Shown: positions 37,104 through 45,770, numbered from the stretch's first letter. The stretch: 64,000 bases of DNA from Herminiimonas sp. (GCF_030655415.1 NZ_JAURVN010000016.1:1-64000), one strand, 5' to 3'. Numbers and translations are program-made. Notes: generated from the sequence alone by a model not told the origin.

Positions 37104-38714
37104 TTATCTGCTCGTACGTATCAGGATGGCGGCTTTTTCTGCCAGCATAATAGTGCTGGCGCTTGTATCGCCAGCTGGAATAATCGGCATTACAGAGGCA
37201 TCGGCAACCCGCAAGCCAGCAATCCCACGCACTCTAAACTCGCTATCTACGACCGCCGCTGCATCATCGCCCCTACCCATTTTGCAGGTACCGACCGGGT
37301 TGGTTCCTGCAAAAGCAATGGTTCCAGCCAAACGCAATAGATCGTCATCGACCTGGATTTCCTGCAAAGCATACGGCTGCAATGCCTGGGCAGCGACGAT
37401 TTTACGCGTCAGTTCAATGGCTGCTTTCGCCTTTTCTTGGTCTTCAGGCGTACTTAAATAATTGTTTGTAATCACTGGCGGTATCGTCGCATCACTGGAA
37501 GTAATACGAACACTGCCGCGAGAAGTAGCCTTCAAGTTGGCTACACTCACCGTAAAAGCAGGGAAATCATGCGTTGGTGTGCCGACTGAATCTTGAGACC
37601 ACGGTTGAATTTGAAAAAAAAGATCTGGACTAGACTGCGATGAATCCGATCGCACCATCGCACCCAAAGGAGCAGGTATGGTTGCCAAAGGTCCTTTTTT
37701 CTTCATTAAATATTGCAAACCTAGCGACGCTTTGCCGATCCAACCCTTGGTTAGGGTATTCAAGGATTTCGCACCGCTTATTTTGAAAACCATTTTCAGT
37801 TGCAAGTGATCCTGCAGGTTCTCGCCTACTCCCGGCAAATCCTGTATGACGGCAATTCCGTGCTGCCGCAATAAGGCGCTTGGACCTATACCTGAACGTT
37901 GCAATATTTGCGGCGAGCCAAATGTACCTGCAGCCAGGATTGTTTCACGTGAAACATCAGCAATCCATTCGCGGCCTCCACCGACAAACTCAACCGCAGT
38001 ACAAACATTGCCCTGCTCTGTTTGTTGAATAATCAAACGCGTCACTTGTGAGCCGGTCATGATGTCCAGATTACCGCGCCGCATAATTGTTTTCAAGAAA
38101 GCCTTCGCTGTATTCCAGCGCAAAGCGTTTTTCTGGTTGACGTCGAAATAGCCGCAAGCTTCTGCACTAGTTCCACGATTGAAATCGTCTGTCTTCGGAA
38201 TACCTTTTTGTGCAACCGCGTCACGGAAGGCATCGAGAATATCCCAGCCCGAAGTCTGTTTCTCAACGCGCCAATCACCACCGGCGCCGTGAAATTCATT
38301 CGCGCCTCCGGCATAATCTTCCGACTTTTTAAACAGTGGCAATACCTGATCCCAACGCCAACTAGCATCACCAGTCAAATCAGCCCAGCGATCGTAATCT
38401 TGCGCCTGGCCTCGCTGATAAACCATTCCACCAATAGAAGATGAACCGCCCAAGACTTTGCCGCTTGGGTACAACAAGCTGCGGCCATTCAATCCTGGAT
38501 TTGGCTCTGTACGATATTGCCAATCGGTACGTGGATTATCGTTGGTTCGAAGAAAGCCTATAGGCAGATGCACCCAGCCATAGTCATCCTTGGCTCCGGC
38601 CTCTAGCAACAGAACTGAGATATTTGGATCTTGCGTCAAGCGGTTGGCTAATACACAACCGGCGGTCCCTGCCCCTACTATGATGTAGTCGTACTTTCCT
38701 GCGGATTCGGCCAT
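37104..38714 (-). CDS. GMC-family flavoprotein oxidoreductase, altered active site
   Basis: A 536-residue FAD enzyme related to choline and alcohol dehydrogenases. It has the FAD fold YIIVGAGTAGCVLANRL, GMC signature 1 (GKVLGGSSSIGGMVYQRG) and signature 2 (ETILAAGTFGSPQILQRSGIG). Near the C-terminus the usual HPxGT catalytic-His motif reads NPVGTCKMG, and the usual GNTN loop reads GDTS (PAGDTSASTIML). The normal alcohol-oxidising pair is therefore replaced, so the reaction is uncertain. A parS palindrome is encoded within codons for V-S-R-E-T. It lies 111 bp after mmsA on the same strand. Confidence 0.88.
   Translation of the reverse strand: MAESAGKYDYIIVGAGTAGCVLANRLTQDPNISVLLLEAGAKDDYGWVHLPIGFLRTNDNPRTDWQYRTEPNPGLNGRSLLYPSGKVLGGSSSIGGMVYQRGQAQDYDRWADLTGDASWRWDQVLPLFKKSEDYAGGANEFHGAGGDWRVEKQTSGWDILDAFRDAVAQKGIPKTDDFNRGTSAEACGYFDVNQKNALRWNTAKAFLKTIMRRGNLDIMTGSQVTRLIIQQTEQGNVCTAVEFVGGGREWIADVSRETILAAGTFGSPQILQRSGIGPSALLRQHGIAVIQDLPGVGENLQDHLQLKMVFKISGAKSLNTLTKGWIGKASLGLQYLMKKKGPLATIPAPLGAMVRSDSSQSSPDLFFQIQPWSQDSVGTPTHDFPAFTVSVANLKATSRGSVRITSSDATIPPVITNNYLSTPEDQEKAKAAIELTRKIVAAQALQPYALQEIQVDDDLLRLAGTIAFAGTNPVGTCKMGRGDDAAAVVDSEFRVRGIAGLRVADASVMPIIPAGDTSASTIMLAEKAAILIRTSR
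37941..37956. promoter_or_regulatory. parS site 2 (inside the GMC gene)
   Basis: A second perfect TGTTTCACGTGAAACA lies within the coding sequence of the GMC oxidoreductase, 1.7 kb from parS 1 and 2.5 kb from the left oriC-like arm. Confidence 0.95.
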
Positions 38715-38825
38715 TGTCTCTATCGTTATTAATTGTTATGTGGCGGGCGATGATCTTGCATCGTGCAAACCTCATCATGGTGCAGGCTACTTACAGTCGA
38801 CTGACAGATTGCACTCGCAACCAAA

Positions 38826-40346
38826 TTACTTGCTGGTTGGCATCGTGAATTCAGCTCCCTTGGATATTGATTCCGGCCATCGCTGCATGATGGATTTATA
38901 TCGCGTATAAAACTTGATGCCTTCTTCGCCATAGGCATGGGTATCGCCAAACATCGATCTTTTCCAGCCACCGAATGAATGCCAAGCCATCGGTACCGGA
39001 ATCGGTACGTTGATGCCTATCATCCCAACTTCAACCCGGCGTGAAAATTCTCGAGCCGTATTCCCATCGGAAGTGAACAAAGCCACGCCATTACCAAACT
39101 CATGGGCATTGATCAATTCAAGCGCAGCGGCAAAGTCGGGCACGCGCACTATGCATAAAACTGGTCCAAAAATCTCTTCTTGATAAATAGTCATTTCCGG
39201 AGTTACTTCATCAAACAGACAACCTCCGAGAAAAAACCCCTTACTGTACCCTTCTACAATTAAACCCCGTCCATCTACCAGCAACTTCGCTCCAGACTGT
39301 ACGCCAGCTTCAATGTAGGCTTCAATTTTAGCTTTATGCACCGCGCTGACTACCGGTCCCATTTCTGCGTCGGCTTCCATCCCGTTTGTGACCTTGAGTG
39401 CTTTGACGCGCGGGATCAAAGCCTCGACTAATTTGTCAGCCACGTTACCGACGGCGACCGCTACCGAGATTGCCATGCAACGTTCGCCAGCCGAACCGTA
39501 GGCAGCTCCGATCAAGGCATCAACCGCCTGCTCCAGATTTGCATCCGGCATCACGACCAAATGGTTTTTCGCACCGCCCAGTGCCTGGATGCGTAATGGA
39601 TACGCGCCTTTGCGAGCAGCGCCTGTTGTGTAGATATATTCAGCGATCGGAGTTGAACCGACAAAGGACACGGCCTTCACATCAGGATGCTGCAGCAAGC
39701 CATCCACTGCCCGCTTATCCCCTTGCAATACATTGAAAACGCCATCTGGCAGCCCGGCCTGCTTCAACAGGTCTGCAACTATCAGCGAAGGTGATGGATC
39801 GCGCTCAGACGGCTTCAAAATGAACGTGTTGCCAGTAGCGAGTGCAACCGGTGCCATCCACATCGGCACCATGAAGGGAAAATTGAAAGGCGTAATACCG
39901 ACCGTCACGCCTAAAGGTTGACGCAAATTCCAGTTATCGATGCCGCCACCGATATTGTCGGTAAATTGGGTTTTCAATAACTGTGGGATACCGCAAGCAA
40001 ACTCGATAATTTCCAGCCCTCGGGTTACTTCGCCCTTGGCATCGGAAAACACTTTGCCATGTTCGCGCGTAATTGCTGCAGCCAAGTCGTCATGATGCTT
40101 TTCGATCAGGTCCTTGAACTTGAACAAGATACGAGCACGCTTCAAAGGTGCCATTTCGCCCCAAGCCGGCGCAACGGCTTTTGCAGCGGCGACGACTGTC
40201 TGTACATCGGCGTCGCTGGCCAATATGACCTGCGCGCTCACCTCGCCTGTGGCTGGATTGAATACCGCTTGCTGACTACCTCCAGCGGTTTCCGTTAACT
40301 GGCCATTGATATAATGCTGAATCCTCTGAGTCGAAGAATTGGTCAT
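38826..40346 (-). CDS. mmsA: CoA-acylating methylmalonate-semialdehyde dehydrogenase
   Basis: A 506-residue aldehyde dehydrogenase-superfamily enzyme that converts methylmalonate semialdehyde to propionyl-CoA in valine (and inositol) breakdown. The catalytic Cys is in [20 protein letters not shown], the cofactor segment is [15 protein letters not shown], and the C-terminal [20 protein letters not shown] is typical of MmsA. No mmsB or other valine genes are beside it; the adjacent GMC gene is the only likely partner. It is the last gene before the left oriC-like arm. Confidence 0.93.
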   Translation of the reverse strand: MTNSSTQRIQHYINGQLTETAGGSQQAVFNPATGEVSAQVILASDADVQTVVAAAKAVAPAWGEMAPLKRARILFKFKDLIEKHHDDLAAAITREHGKVFSDAKGEVTRGLEIIEFACGIPQLLKTQFTDNIGGGIDNWNLRQPLGVTVGITPFNFPFMVPMWMAPVALATGNTFILKPSERDPSPSLIVADLLKQAGLPDGVFNVLQGDKRAVDGLLQHPDVKAVSFVGSTPIAEYIYTTGAARKGAYPLRIQALGGAKNHLVVMPDANLEQAVDALIGAAYGSAGERCMAISVAVAVGNVADKLVEALIPRVKALKVTNGMEADAEMGPVVSAVHKAKIEAYIEAGVQSGAKLLVDGRGLIVEGYSKGFFLGGCLFDEVTPEMTIYQEEIFGPVLCIVRVPDFAAALELINAHEFGNGVALFTSDGNTAREFSRRVEVGMIGINVPIPVPMAWHSFGGWKRSMFGDTHAYGEEGIKFYTRYKSIMQRWPESISKGAEFTMPTSK

Positions 40347-40432
40347 CTCTATTCTTTCAAAAATAGGACTTTTCAGTCCACATCAACAGTCTGAATAAGT
40401 GGCAAGACTACCATGCAAAATAGCCAAAAGTG

Positions 40433-40664
40433 CTGTGGATAAAGCTCTGATAAACAGGTGGATAGCTTGTGGATAATCTTGTGAAAAGCTGCTGAAGTTT
40501 TTTTATGCAGAATCTATTCATGCCCGATACAGCGTTTATGCAGGGTTTATCCACTTCCCAAGTTCTTGATTTCAAACTCACTTAACCGGTTATCCACAGA
40601 AAAGCACCTGTGTTAACTATTACTACTAAACATATATATAAACAATTAATATAAAACCAGAAAC
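40433..40664 (+). repeat. Left arm of the inverted oriC-like repeat
   Basis: This 232-bp arm is repeated in reverse complement at 41615-41788. After removing a 55-bp segment found only here (40481-40535) and a 3-bp gap, the remaining 174 aligned bases differ at only two positions. A shorter similarity continues inwards (40699-40714, 15 of 16). Indels and substitutions between the arms argue against an assembly copy. Confidence 0.97.
40434..40656 (+). other. oriC-like element, left copy (DnaA boxes, trios, AT-rich DUE)
   Basis: Perfect DnaA boxes lie at 40434-40442 (reverse), 40468-40476 (reverse) and 40590-40598 (forward); an 8/9 box (TTATCCACT) is at 40547-40555, and a weaker GGTGGATAG at 40457-40465. 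The forward box is followed by an 18-bp spacer, then CTATTACTACTA (40617-40628), whose complement reads as four DnaA-trios, and then ATATATATAAACAATTAATAT, a low-melting stretch. Box, trio and AT-rich DNA in this order form the core unwinding layout of bacterial origins. The opening side faces the nucleosidase gene. dnaA is not in the window. Confidence 0.8.
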
Positions 40665-40764
40665 ACAGTCGCAACCTCGAAATGCAAAAATCAAAGTCAA
40701 AAGCCTCTGCAAAACTCTGAACCCTCTTGATCACTTTCTTAAGCACTCATTTAATCAATAAGCC

Positions 40765-41556
40765 ATGAAGAATCGAACAATAAAGATTGGTGTCATCAGT
40801 GCACTACGCGAAGAACAAGCTGGATTGATAGAGCAGATGCAAGACGCGATCACTGTGCAACGCGGCATGCGTGATTACGTCAGCGGTCGCTTATGGGGTA
40901 TTGAAAGTGTTTGCGTTCTATCGCGTATCGGCAAAGTCGCTGTAGCAGCCACTACAGCGACTTTGATTGAAAGCTTCGGGGTAACCCATATCATCTTCAC
41001 AGGCGTGGCAGGAGCAGCTGCTACAGACGTTCGTATTGGTGACATCGTGGTGGCAAGCCAACTGGTTCAGCACGATATGGACGCTTCGCCTCTGTTTCCA
41101 CGCTTTGAAGTACCCCTAACTGGTTTATCGCATTTCTTTTCAGACAAGCAGTTATCCAGTCTGATGACGCAGGCTGCAAGTCAATTTATTAATCAGGATT
41201 TTTTAGAAACCGTATCTGAAGCTAACCGACAGGAGTTTTTGATTGATAGACCGCTAGTTCATGAAGGCTTGATAGCCAGTGGCGATCAATTCATTTCGAC
41301 TAGTCTGGAGTTGAATCAGATTAATGACAACTTGCCAGATGTGCTGGCAGTTGAGATGGAAGGCGCTGCAGTTGCGCAGGTTTGCTTTGAATTTGGAATT
41401 CCGTTTGCGATAGTGCGTACGATCTCTGATAACGCAAACGAAGATTCACCTGTGGACTTTGTGCAGTTTCTGGAAAAAATCGCTGCGCGTTACGCCTTCG
41501 GTATAGTCAGACAATTTTTCAGTCTGGTACAAGAAAACAAAGTACACCTTAGTTAA
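40765..41556 (+). CDS. mtnN: MTA/SAH nucleosidase-like protein between the two oriC-like arms
   Basis: A 263-residue PNP_UDP_1-family nucleosidase that should hydrolyse 5'-methylthioadenosine or S-adenosylhomocysteine, releasing adenine. The opening IGVISALREEQAGLIEQM, the loop FTGVAGAAATDVRIGDIVVA, the substrate segment VEMEGAAVAQVCFEFGIPF and the catalytic Asp in RTISDNANED fit the family. A roughly 20-residue insertion around QFINQDFLETVSEANRQEF makes it longer than E. coli MtnN. The start ATG 40765 lacks a strong ribosome-binding site. It is the only plus-strand gene between 18.3 and 45.2 kb, and it lies inside an inverted repeat that could flip it. Confidence 0.87.
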   Translation: MKNRTIKIGVISALREEQAGLIEQMQDAITVQRGMRDYVSGRLWGIESVCVLSRIGKVAVAATTATLIESFGVTHIIFTGVAGAAATDVRIGDIVVASQLVQHDMDASPLFPRFEVPLTGLSHFFSDKQLSSLMTQAASQFINQDFLETVSEANRQEFLIDRPLVHEGLIASGDQFISTSLELNQINDNLPDVLAVEMEGAAVAQVCFEFGIPFAIVRTISDNANEDSPVDFVQFLEKIAARYAFGIVRQFFSLVQENKVHLS

Positions 41557-41614
41557 TTCTTAATTTTGTAGAGGCTTTTCGTTTTGATCTTCGATTTTTT
41601 GAAGATGCAAAGAG

Positions 41615-41788
41615 GTTTCTGGTTTTATATTAATTGTTTATATATATGTTTAGTAGTAATAGTTAACACAGGTGCTTTTCTGTGGATAACTGGTTAAGTG
41701 ATTTTGAAATCAAGAACTTGGGAAGTGGATAAACCCTGCATAAAAGATTATCCACAAGCTATCCACCTTATCAGAGCTTTATCCACAG
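41615..41788 (-). repeat. Right arm of the inverted oriC-like repeat
   Basis: This 174-bp segment is the reverse complement of the left arm. It ends 54 bp before the AsmA gene stop and begins 58 bp after the nucleosidase stop. It lacks the 55-bp segment of the left arm and differs at two bases otherwise. Confidence 0.97.
41623..41787 (-). other. oriC-like element, right copy
   Basis: Perfect DnaA boxes are at 41779-41787 and 41748-41756 (forward) and 41681-41689 (reverse); an 8/9 box is at 41724-41732 (reverse). A trio run TAG-TAG-TAA-TAG reads directly on the plus strand at 41651-41662, followed outward by the AT-rich stretch at 41623-41649. Everything mirrors the left copy, so both AT-rich stretches face the nucleosidase gene. 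Confidence 0.78.
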
Positions 41789-41842
41789 ATTTTTAGCAGC
41801 CTGATTCAAAAAAAACAAACTTCAAAATACTCATAAGCCCGC

Positions 41843-43870
41843 TTATTTTTTCTTGGCAGCAGATTCTTTATAGGTTTTCCCAGGTGGTGGTGCGACCGGT
41901 TTTTCCTGCGCTTCTTTCAGCAGTACTGCACACTTATTCTCGACTTCATTCTGTGATCCGACATTGATCAAGGGCAGCAAGGCAGTCACTGGGGCTAATA
42001 AACCCAAGGCAACTACGCCACCGCTTTTCAATGCGACCACACCTTTATCAATACTGACCTTCGGTGTTTTGAAATCGCCTTTCACATACAAAGGCGCACG
42101 CAATGAAATAATCCGTAAGCCTTTGGTTTTAGGATTAATCGTCAGATCCAATTTTTCTTGCGCGAGATCGATATTCCCTGTGACGTACAGAACAGCGTCT
42201 TCCGTATCAAGAATCAAGTTTCGTGTTTGAATCAAACCATTCGTGACGGACAAATCACTAGCCATACAATTCAACTTGACTTGCTTGTCGCCAAACAGCT
42301 GCGACAAAACGACGTTACCAACATTTAAACCGATTTGTTCCAGTAATAATTTACTGATCGTGCCTTCGTTAATCAATGCCTTGATTTCGCCATTCGATGA
42401 AGCAAGCATGCTGGCGATTGAATTACCGGTTGCGGATAAAGAGGTATCACCATTTACTTCACCAAAGCTGGCCTGCATTGCTTCAAAAGTAGGGAATAAC
42501 TGTTTGAGCTTGAGATGACGTGCTGAAAGTTTTATCTCAGCCTTGATCAGATCGTTGCGACCATCCATCTTGATATTCGCAATCATATTGCCGCCGGCAA
42601 CACCAAAGTTCAAAGGCATCAGCGTGACAACCTTGTCTTGCAGCTTCAAATGCGTATCCAGATTTTCAATAGGCAAGGATTCATCTTTAACTATCTTGCG
42701 GCCAGTAATTTTGACATCTGCATCGATGCTGCCCCAGCGCTCAGTCGTAAATTTTTCAACCGGTAATATCTTATTCGATGGTTGATTGGCAGCGACACCA
42801 CGTTCTTTTTTGCTCTCGTTCGAATCTGCGCCGATGATAGGGCCAAGGTCACTTAAACGCAGCAAGTTGGAAACCACAGTACCTGACAACAATGGTCTTG
42901 GTTCTTTTGATTCATAGGTCAAGGTACCGGCGATATCGCTTTCACCAACCTTGCCTTTGAATTTATCGTAAGTCCATTTGCCACCTTGCGCATTCATCAC
43001 GCCATTCAGCTGACCCTCAGTAGAAAATTCTGGTGTCTTAGGCAAAGTGATACCGGTGATCGGATATAGATCGGCCATGCTGGCGCCAGACAAATGCAGA
43101 TGCATATTGATCGCGGCGAGTTCTTGCGGCTTGGTTACCGTGCCATTTACGCGTATCGAGGTTTTGCCTACATTCAAATTCGCAGCGAGCGGAAAAGGCT
43201 TGTCTACATTTTTCAAGGCCAGCAAAGCACCAGCTTTACCATCACCACTAATTTTTGCGCCATTGAAAGTACCGGATAATTTCCAGCCGACGACGTAATC
43301 ATTTTTTGCAGTGGGTTCAAGGGAGTCGATCGTTGCTTTTCCATCGATATGTTTGATCTCGTCTTTTAAAGTGATTTCGCCTTTATAAAAAAGCAGGCGC
43401 TGCAAATCAACTGTCCACGCAGACGGTTCGGTTTTCTTGAAGGTCCAATTATTTTGTCCATCGCGTTTGCGCTCCAGCCTGACAATAGGATCATCCAGTT
43501 GCAAGGTCGGGATCACGATAGTCTTGGCCAGCAAAGGCAAGGGATTTACTGAAAAAGTAATGTGTCCGACTTCCACCATACTGGTATCAGTTTTCGATTC
43601 GGGAGGATTACTCAGTGTCACATCGTGTGCACTTAAACGCGGTGCCGGAATCCAGTCGCGCCATGTGTCGGTTGCAGGTTGCGGCTTTTGCCAATTTAAA
43701 GCCAAATCGCCATTGATGGCGAAGGTGCGCCCGGTCGCCTCACTTACCTTTTGATTAATCCACGGTCTGGCTGCATTCCAGTCAAATACAAGCAGGAACA
43801 ATACAAAGGCAAGCAGGACGGTAAATAAACCAATCGTGCTCCACATCATTATTTTTTTTGTGCGTGGCAT
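41843..43870 (-). CDS. AsmA-family protein
   Basis: A 675-residue inner-membrane-anchored periplasmic protein. One N-terminal helix (MMWSTIGLFTVLLAFVLFLLVF) is followed by the AsmA opening NAARPWINQKVSEATGRTFAINGDLAL and a long beta-rich region. The C-terminal AsmA_2-like block is at about 440-620 (FGVAGGNMIANIKMDGR, ILDTEDAVLYVTGNIDLAQEKLDLTINP). The family bridges inner and outer membranes and is thought to move phospholipids. The tail is Lys-rich (ESAAKKK). It stands alone, just right of the right oriC-like arm. Confidence 0.9.
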   Translation of the reverse strand: MPRTKKIMMWSTIGLFTVLLAFVLFLLVFDWNAARPWINQKVSEATGRTFAINGDLALNWQKPQPATDTWRDWIPAPRLSAHDVTLSNPPESKTDTSMVEVGHITFSVNPLPLLAKTIVIPTLQLDDPIVRLERKRDGQNNWTFKKTEPSAWTVDLQRLLFYKGEITLKDEIKHIDGKATIDSLEPTAKNDYVVGWKLSGTFNGAKISGDGKAGALLALKNVDKPFPLAANLNVGKTSIRVNGTVTKPQELAAINMHLHLSGASMADLYPITGITLPKTPEFSTEGQLNGVMNAQGGKWTYDKFKGKVGESDIAGTLTYESKEPRPLLSGTVVSNLLRLSDLGPIIGADSNESKKERGVAANQPSNKILPVEKFTTERWGSIDADVKITGRKIVKDESLPIENLDTHLKLQDKVVTLMPLNFGVAGGNMIANIKMDGRNDLIKAEIKLSARHLKLKQLFPTFEAMQASFGEVNGDTSLSATGNSIASMLASSNGEIKALINEGTISKLLLEQIGLNVGNVVLSQLFGDKQVKLNCMASDLSVTNGLIQTRNLILDTEDAVLYVTGNIDLAQEKLDLTINPKTKGLRIISLRAPLYVKGDFKTPKVSIDKGVVALKSGGVVALGLLAPVTALLPLINVGSQNEVENKCAVLLKEAQEKPVAPPPGKTYKESAAKKK

Positions 43871-44015
43871 AGCAAGTACCTAAATCAGATGAATCAAAAA
43901 AATAGGACTGGTTTGCATCTTGCGAGTTCAATAAGATTTCTAAAATGCATTTTTTACACGGAGATTCTTTTTATGGTGATTTTTACAAACAGCGCTTACG
44001 GCTGATAGACGTAAA

Positions 44016-44037
44016 AAAACCCGCGTTAGCGGGTTTT
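44016..44037 (-). terminator. Terminator of the LysR gene
   Basis: A 9-bp stem (AAAACCCGC with GCGGGTTTT) and 4-base loop lies 38 bp after the LysR stop. On the minus strand the stem runs into a T-rich sequence (at least six T); on the plus strand four T are present, so it may work both ways. Confidence 0.8.
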
Positions 44038-44074
44038 ATAAACGCAAAAAATATCAACTCAAAAACGCATCAGA

Positions 44075-45037
44075 TCAAATACGTTTTTTGAAATTGCGAC
44101 CAATTCCATCATCTGTACTGGCGCTCAATTGTTCGCGTAACCATTTATGTGCCGGATTACGCGCATCACGTTCATGCCACAACATGTCAACGTGAACATC
44201 TGGCAAAACAAATGGCAACTCCTTGGCGACCAAGGCTTCGGCCATACCGGTAGACGCGATTAAATGGCGCGGCAATACGGTAATTAGATCAGAACTCGCA
44301 ACGACTTTACCCGCTGTAAAAAACTGATTCACCGTCAACAGAATGCGGCGCTCACGACCGAGTTCGGATAAAGCATCATCCATCAAACCTTTCGCGCGGC
44401 CGGAAAAACTCACCAGCAAATGATGTGCTTCGCAATAGGAATCCAGCGTTAGTTCTTCCTTCGCCAACGGATGATTCTTACGCATCACGCAGACGTATTC
44501 ACCGGTGTACAAACGCTCATGGCGAATTTGCGAAACAGCGGTATTTTGACCGCTCGCTAATTGCGCCGCGACACCAGGGAAAAAGCCGATCGCCAAATCG
44601 ATATCACCGCGTAACAACATAGGTCGCGGCTCACGTGTAGTCAGCGGCACCATGCGCACATTCAAGCCTGGAGCTTCCTTCTCGATGGCGCGCACCAGAA
44701 AAGGCAGCCACAAGGCTGCGGTCGCATCTGCCATCGCCATCCGGAATGTCGTCGTAGCGCGCGATACATCAAAAGTGTCTGGCGTAACAGCCGCTTCCAG
44801 ATCCGATAAAGCGCGCCGCACGATAGGCCACAACTCGGTGGCGCGCGAAGTCGGTTTAACACCGTGCGCGGTGCGGATTACCAGTTCATCACCTAGCGTA
44901 TCGCGCAACCGTCGCAGCGCGTTCGATACGGCTGGTTGCGTCATCGCCAACAGGTTGGCGGCACGCGTCAAATTTTGTTCTGTCATGACTGCGTCAAACA
45001 CACGCAGCAGGTTTAAATCAAGGGTTAAGAAGCTCAT
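44075..45037 (-). CDS. LysR-family regulator
   Basis: A 320-residue regulator with the N-terminal helix-turn-helix LTRAANLLAMTQPAVSNALRRLRD and a substrate-binding-like co-inducer domain (about 90-300). The opening DLNLLRVFDAVMTEQNLTRAA places it near the NodD/LeuO-like branch. It is divergent to the small gene at 45189, which is a possible target; the ligand is unknown. Confidence 0.9.
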   Translation of the reverse strand: MSFLTLDLNLLRVFDAVMTEQNLTRAANLLAMTQPAVSNALRRLRDTLGDELVIRTAHGVKPTSRATELWPIVRRALSDLEAAVTPDTFDVSRATTTFRMAMADATAALWLPFLVRAIEKEAPGLNVRMVPLTTREPRPMLLRGDIDLAIGFFPGVAAQLASGQNTAVSQIRHERLYTGEYVCVMRKNHPLAKEELTLDSYCEAHHLLVSFSGRAKGLMDDALSELGRERRILLTVNQFFTAGKVVASSDLITVLPRHLIASTGMAEALVAKELPFVLPDVHVDMLWHERDARNPAHKWLREQLSASTDDGIGRNFKKRI

Positions 45038-45188
45038 TTTCGTATTTCCATAAGGAAATTAAGTGGTTTTACATTATTCACAAAAAGTATAACTCATATC
45101 CTAAATTGAAATTAGATTTATATCTCTATGCTACCTATACTTCTATTCATCAACAAAGTTTATTAAATTTAGAGAGAAAGAAAACATC

Positions 45189-45425
45189 ATGTCTACATCA
45201 TTCGCGCTGTATCGCAAAGCAAATCAAATCGCTCAATCGAACCCAGAATTGGCCGCTGAACTGCGTTTGCGCGCATTCGAACAGAAATCAGTTATTGCTG
45301 CGGTTGTAGTGACACAAGCTGCGCCTGTTATTTCGCGCGCTGCTTTGTTCAGCAAAGCAAACAGCATTGCTCAAGCAAAACCGCAAGTCGCTTCGCAAAT
45401 GCGCTTTCAAGCGGCTTACGCTTAA
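45189..45425 (+). CDS. Small protein with two internal repeats, unknown function
   Basis: A 78-residue protein I do not recognise. It contains two copies of one motif: YRKANQIAQSNPELAAELRLRAFE (residues about 8-31) and FSKANSIAQAKPQVASQMRFQAAYA (about 54-78), joined by an Ala/Val-rich linker that could be a short hydrophobic helix. Both repeats are predicted amphipathic helices with basic residues. A purine-rich ribosome-binding site (GAGAGAAAG) precedes the ATG. It is divergent from the LysR gene. Confidence 0.65.
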   Translation: MSTSFALYRKANQIAQSNPELAAELRLRAFEQKSVIAAVVVTQAAPVISRAALFSKANSIAQAKPQVASQMRFQAAYA

Positions 45426-45480
45426 CGCAACAGCAACACAATTCGTTGAACGCGAATTAACATTTATTGGATTAATTTTA

Positions 45481-45678
45481 ATGCGACCTTTAGTACGCAA
45501 CCTCCATGCCAGTTACATCGCATATATGTTGCAGTGGTCGCCGCGTTTGCAAGAGTTATCCGCCGCGATGCTGATGAACGGCAGCGGTGGTTTGACCAGC
45601 ATAGTGCTTGCAAAAGTATTGCGACCTGGTGTCGCGCGCATCACCGCTCGGATAGCGAAACGTTGTTCAGCGTCTTAA
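45481..45678 (+). CDS. Possible small basic protein, unknown
   Basis: A 65-residue frame beginning MRPLVRNLHASYIAYMLQWSP, 55 bp after the repeat protein, rich in Arg, Ala and Leu. Only a weak GGA is seen about 13 bp upstream. The terminator at 45771 lies 93 bp after its stop, so it would share a transcript with the 78-residue gene. It may be real or chance. Confidence 0.35.
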   Translation: MRPLVRNLHASYIAYMLQWSPRLQELSAAMLMNGSGGLTSIVLAKVLRPGVARITARIAKRCSAS

Positions 45679-45770
45679 GTGACTGCTTAGCAAAGTTGAA
45701 CTGTAATCAGAGCTGCAATAGCGAACAAAGTTTTTACCGCGTCTCCTCTTCCCCTCTCAAGGAAGGTTTT

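Noticed and set aside
40433..41788. Assembly artefact as the explanation of the inverted arms
   Set aside because: The arms differ by a 55-bp indel, a 3-bp indel and two substitutions, and lie in different unique flanks, so they are not a simple copied contig end. Long reads would settle it.
40433..41788. Inverted arms as terminal repeats of an insertion sequence
   Set aside because: The enclosed gene is a nucleosidase, not a transposase; the arms are far longer than IS ends, and no target-site duplication is evident.
40371..41840. CRISPR array in the repeat-rich intergenic DNA
   Set aside because: The repeated units are DnaA boxes with irregular spacing and mixed orientation; there are no regular repeats and spacers and no cas genes.
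45481..45678. Longer version of the 65-residue frame beginning at 45367
   Set aside because: The longer start lies inside the 78-residue gene in another frame, without a ribosome-binding site.
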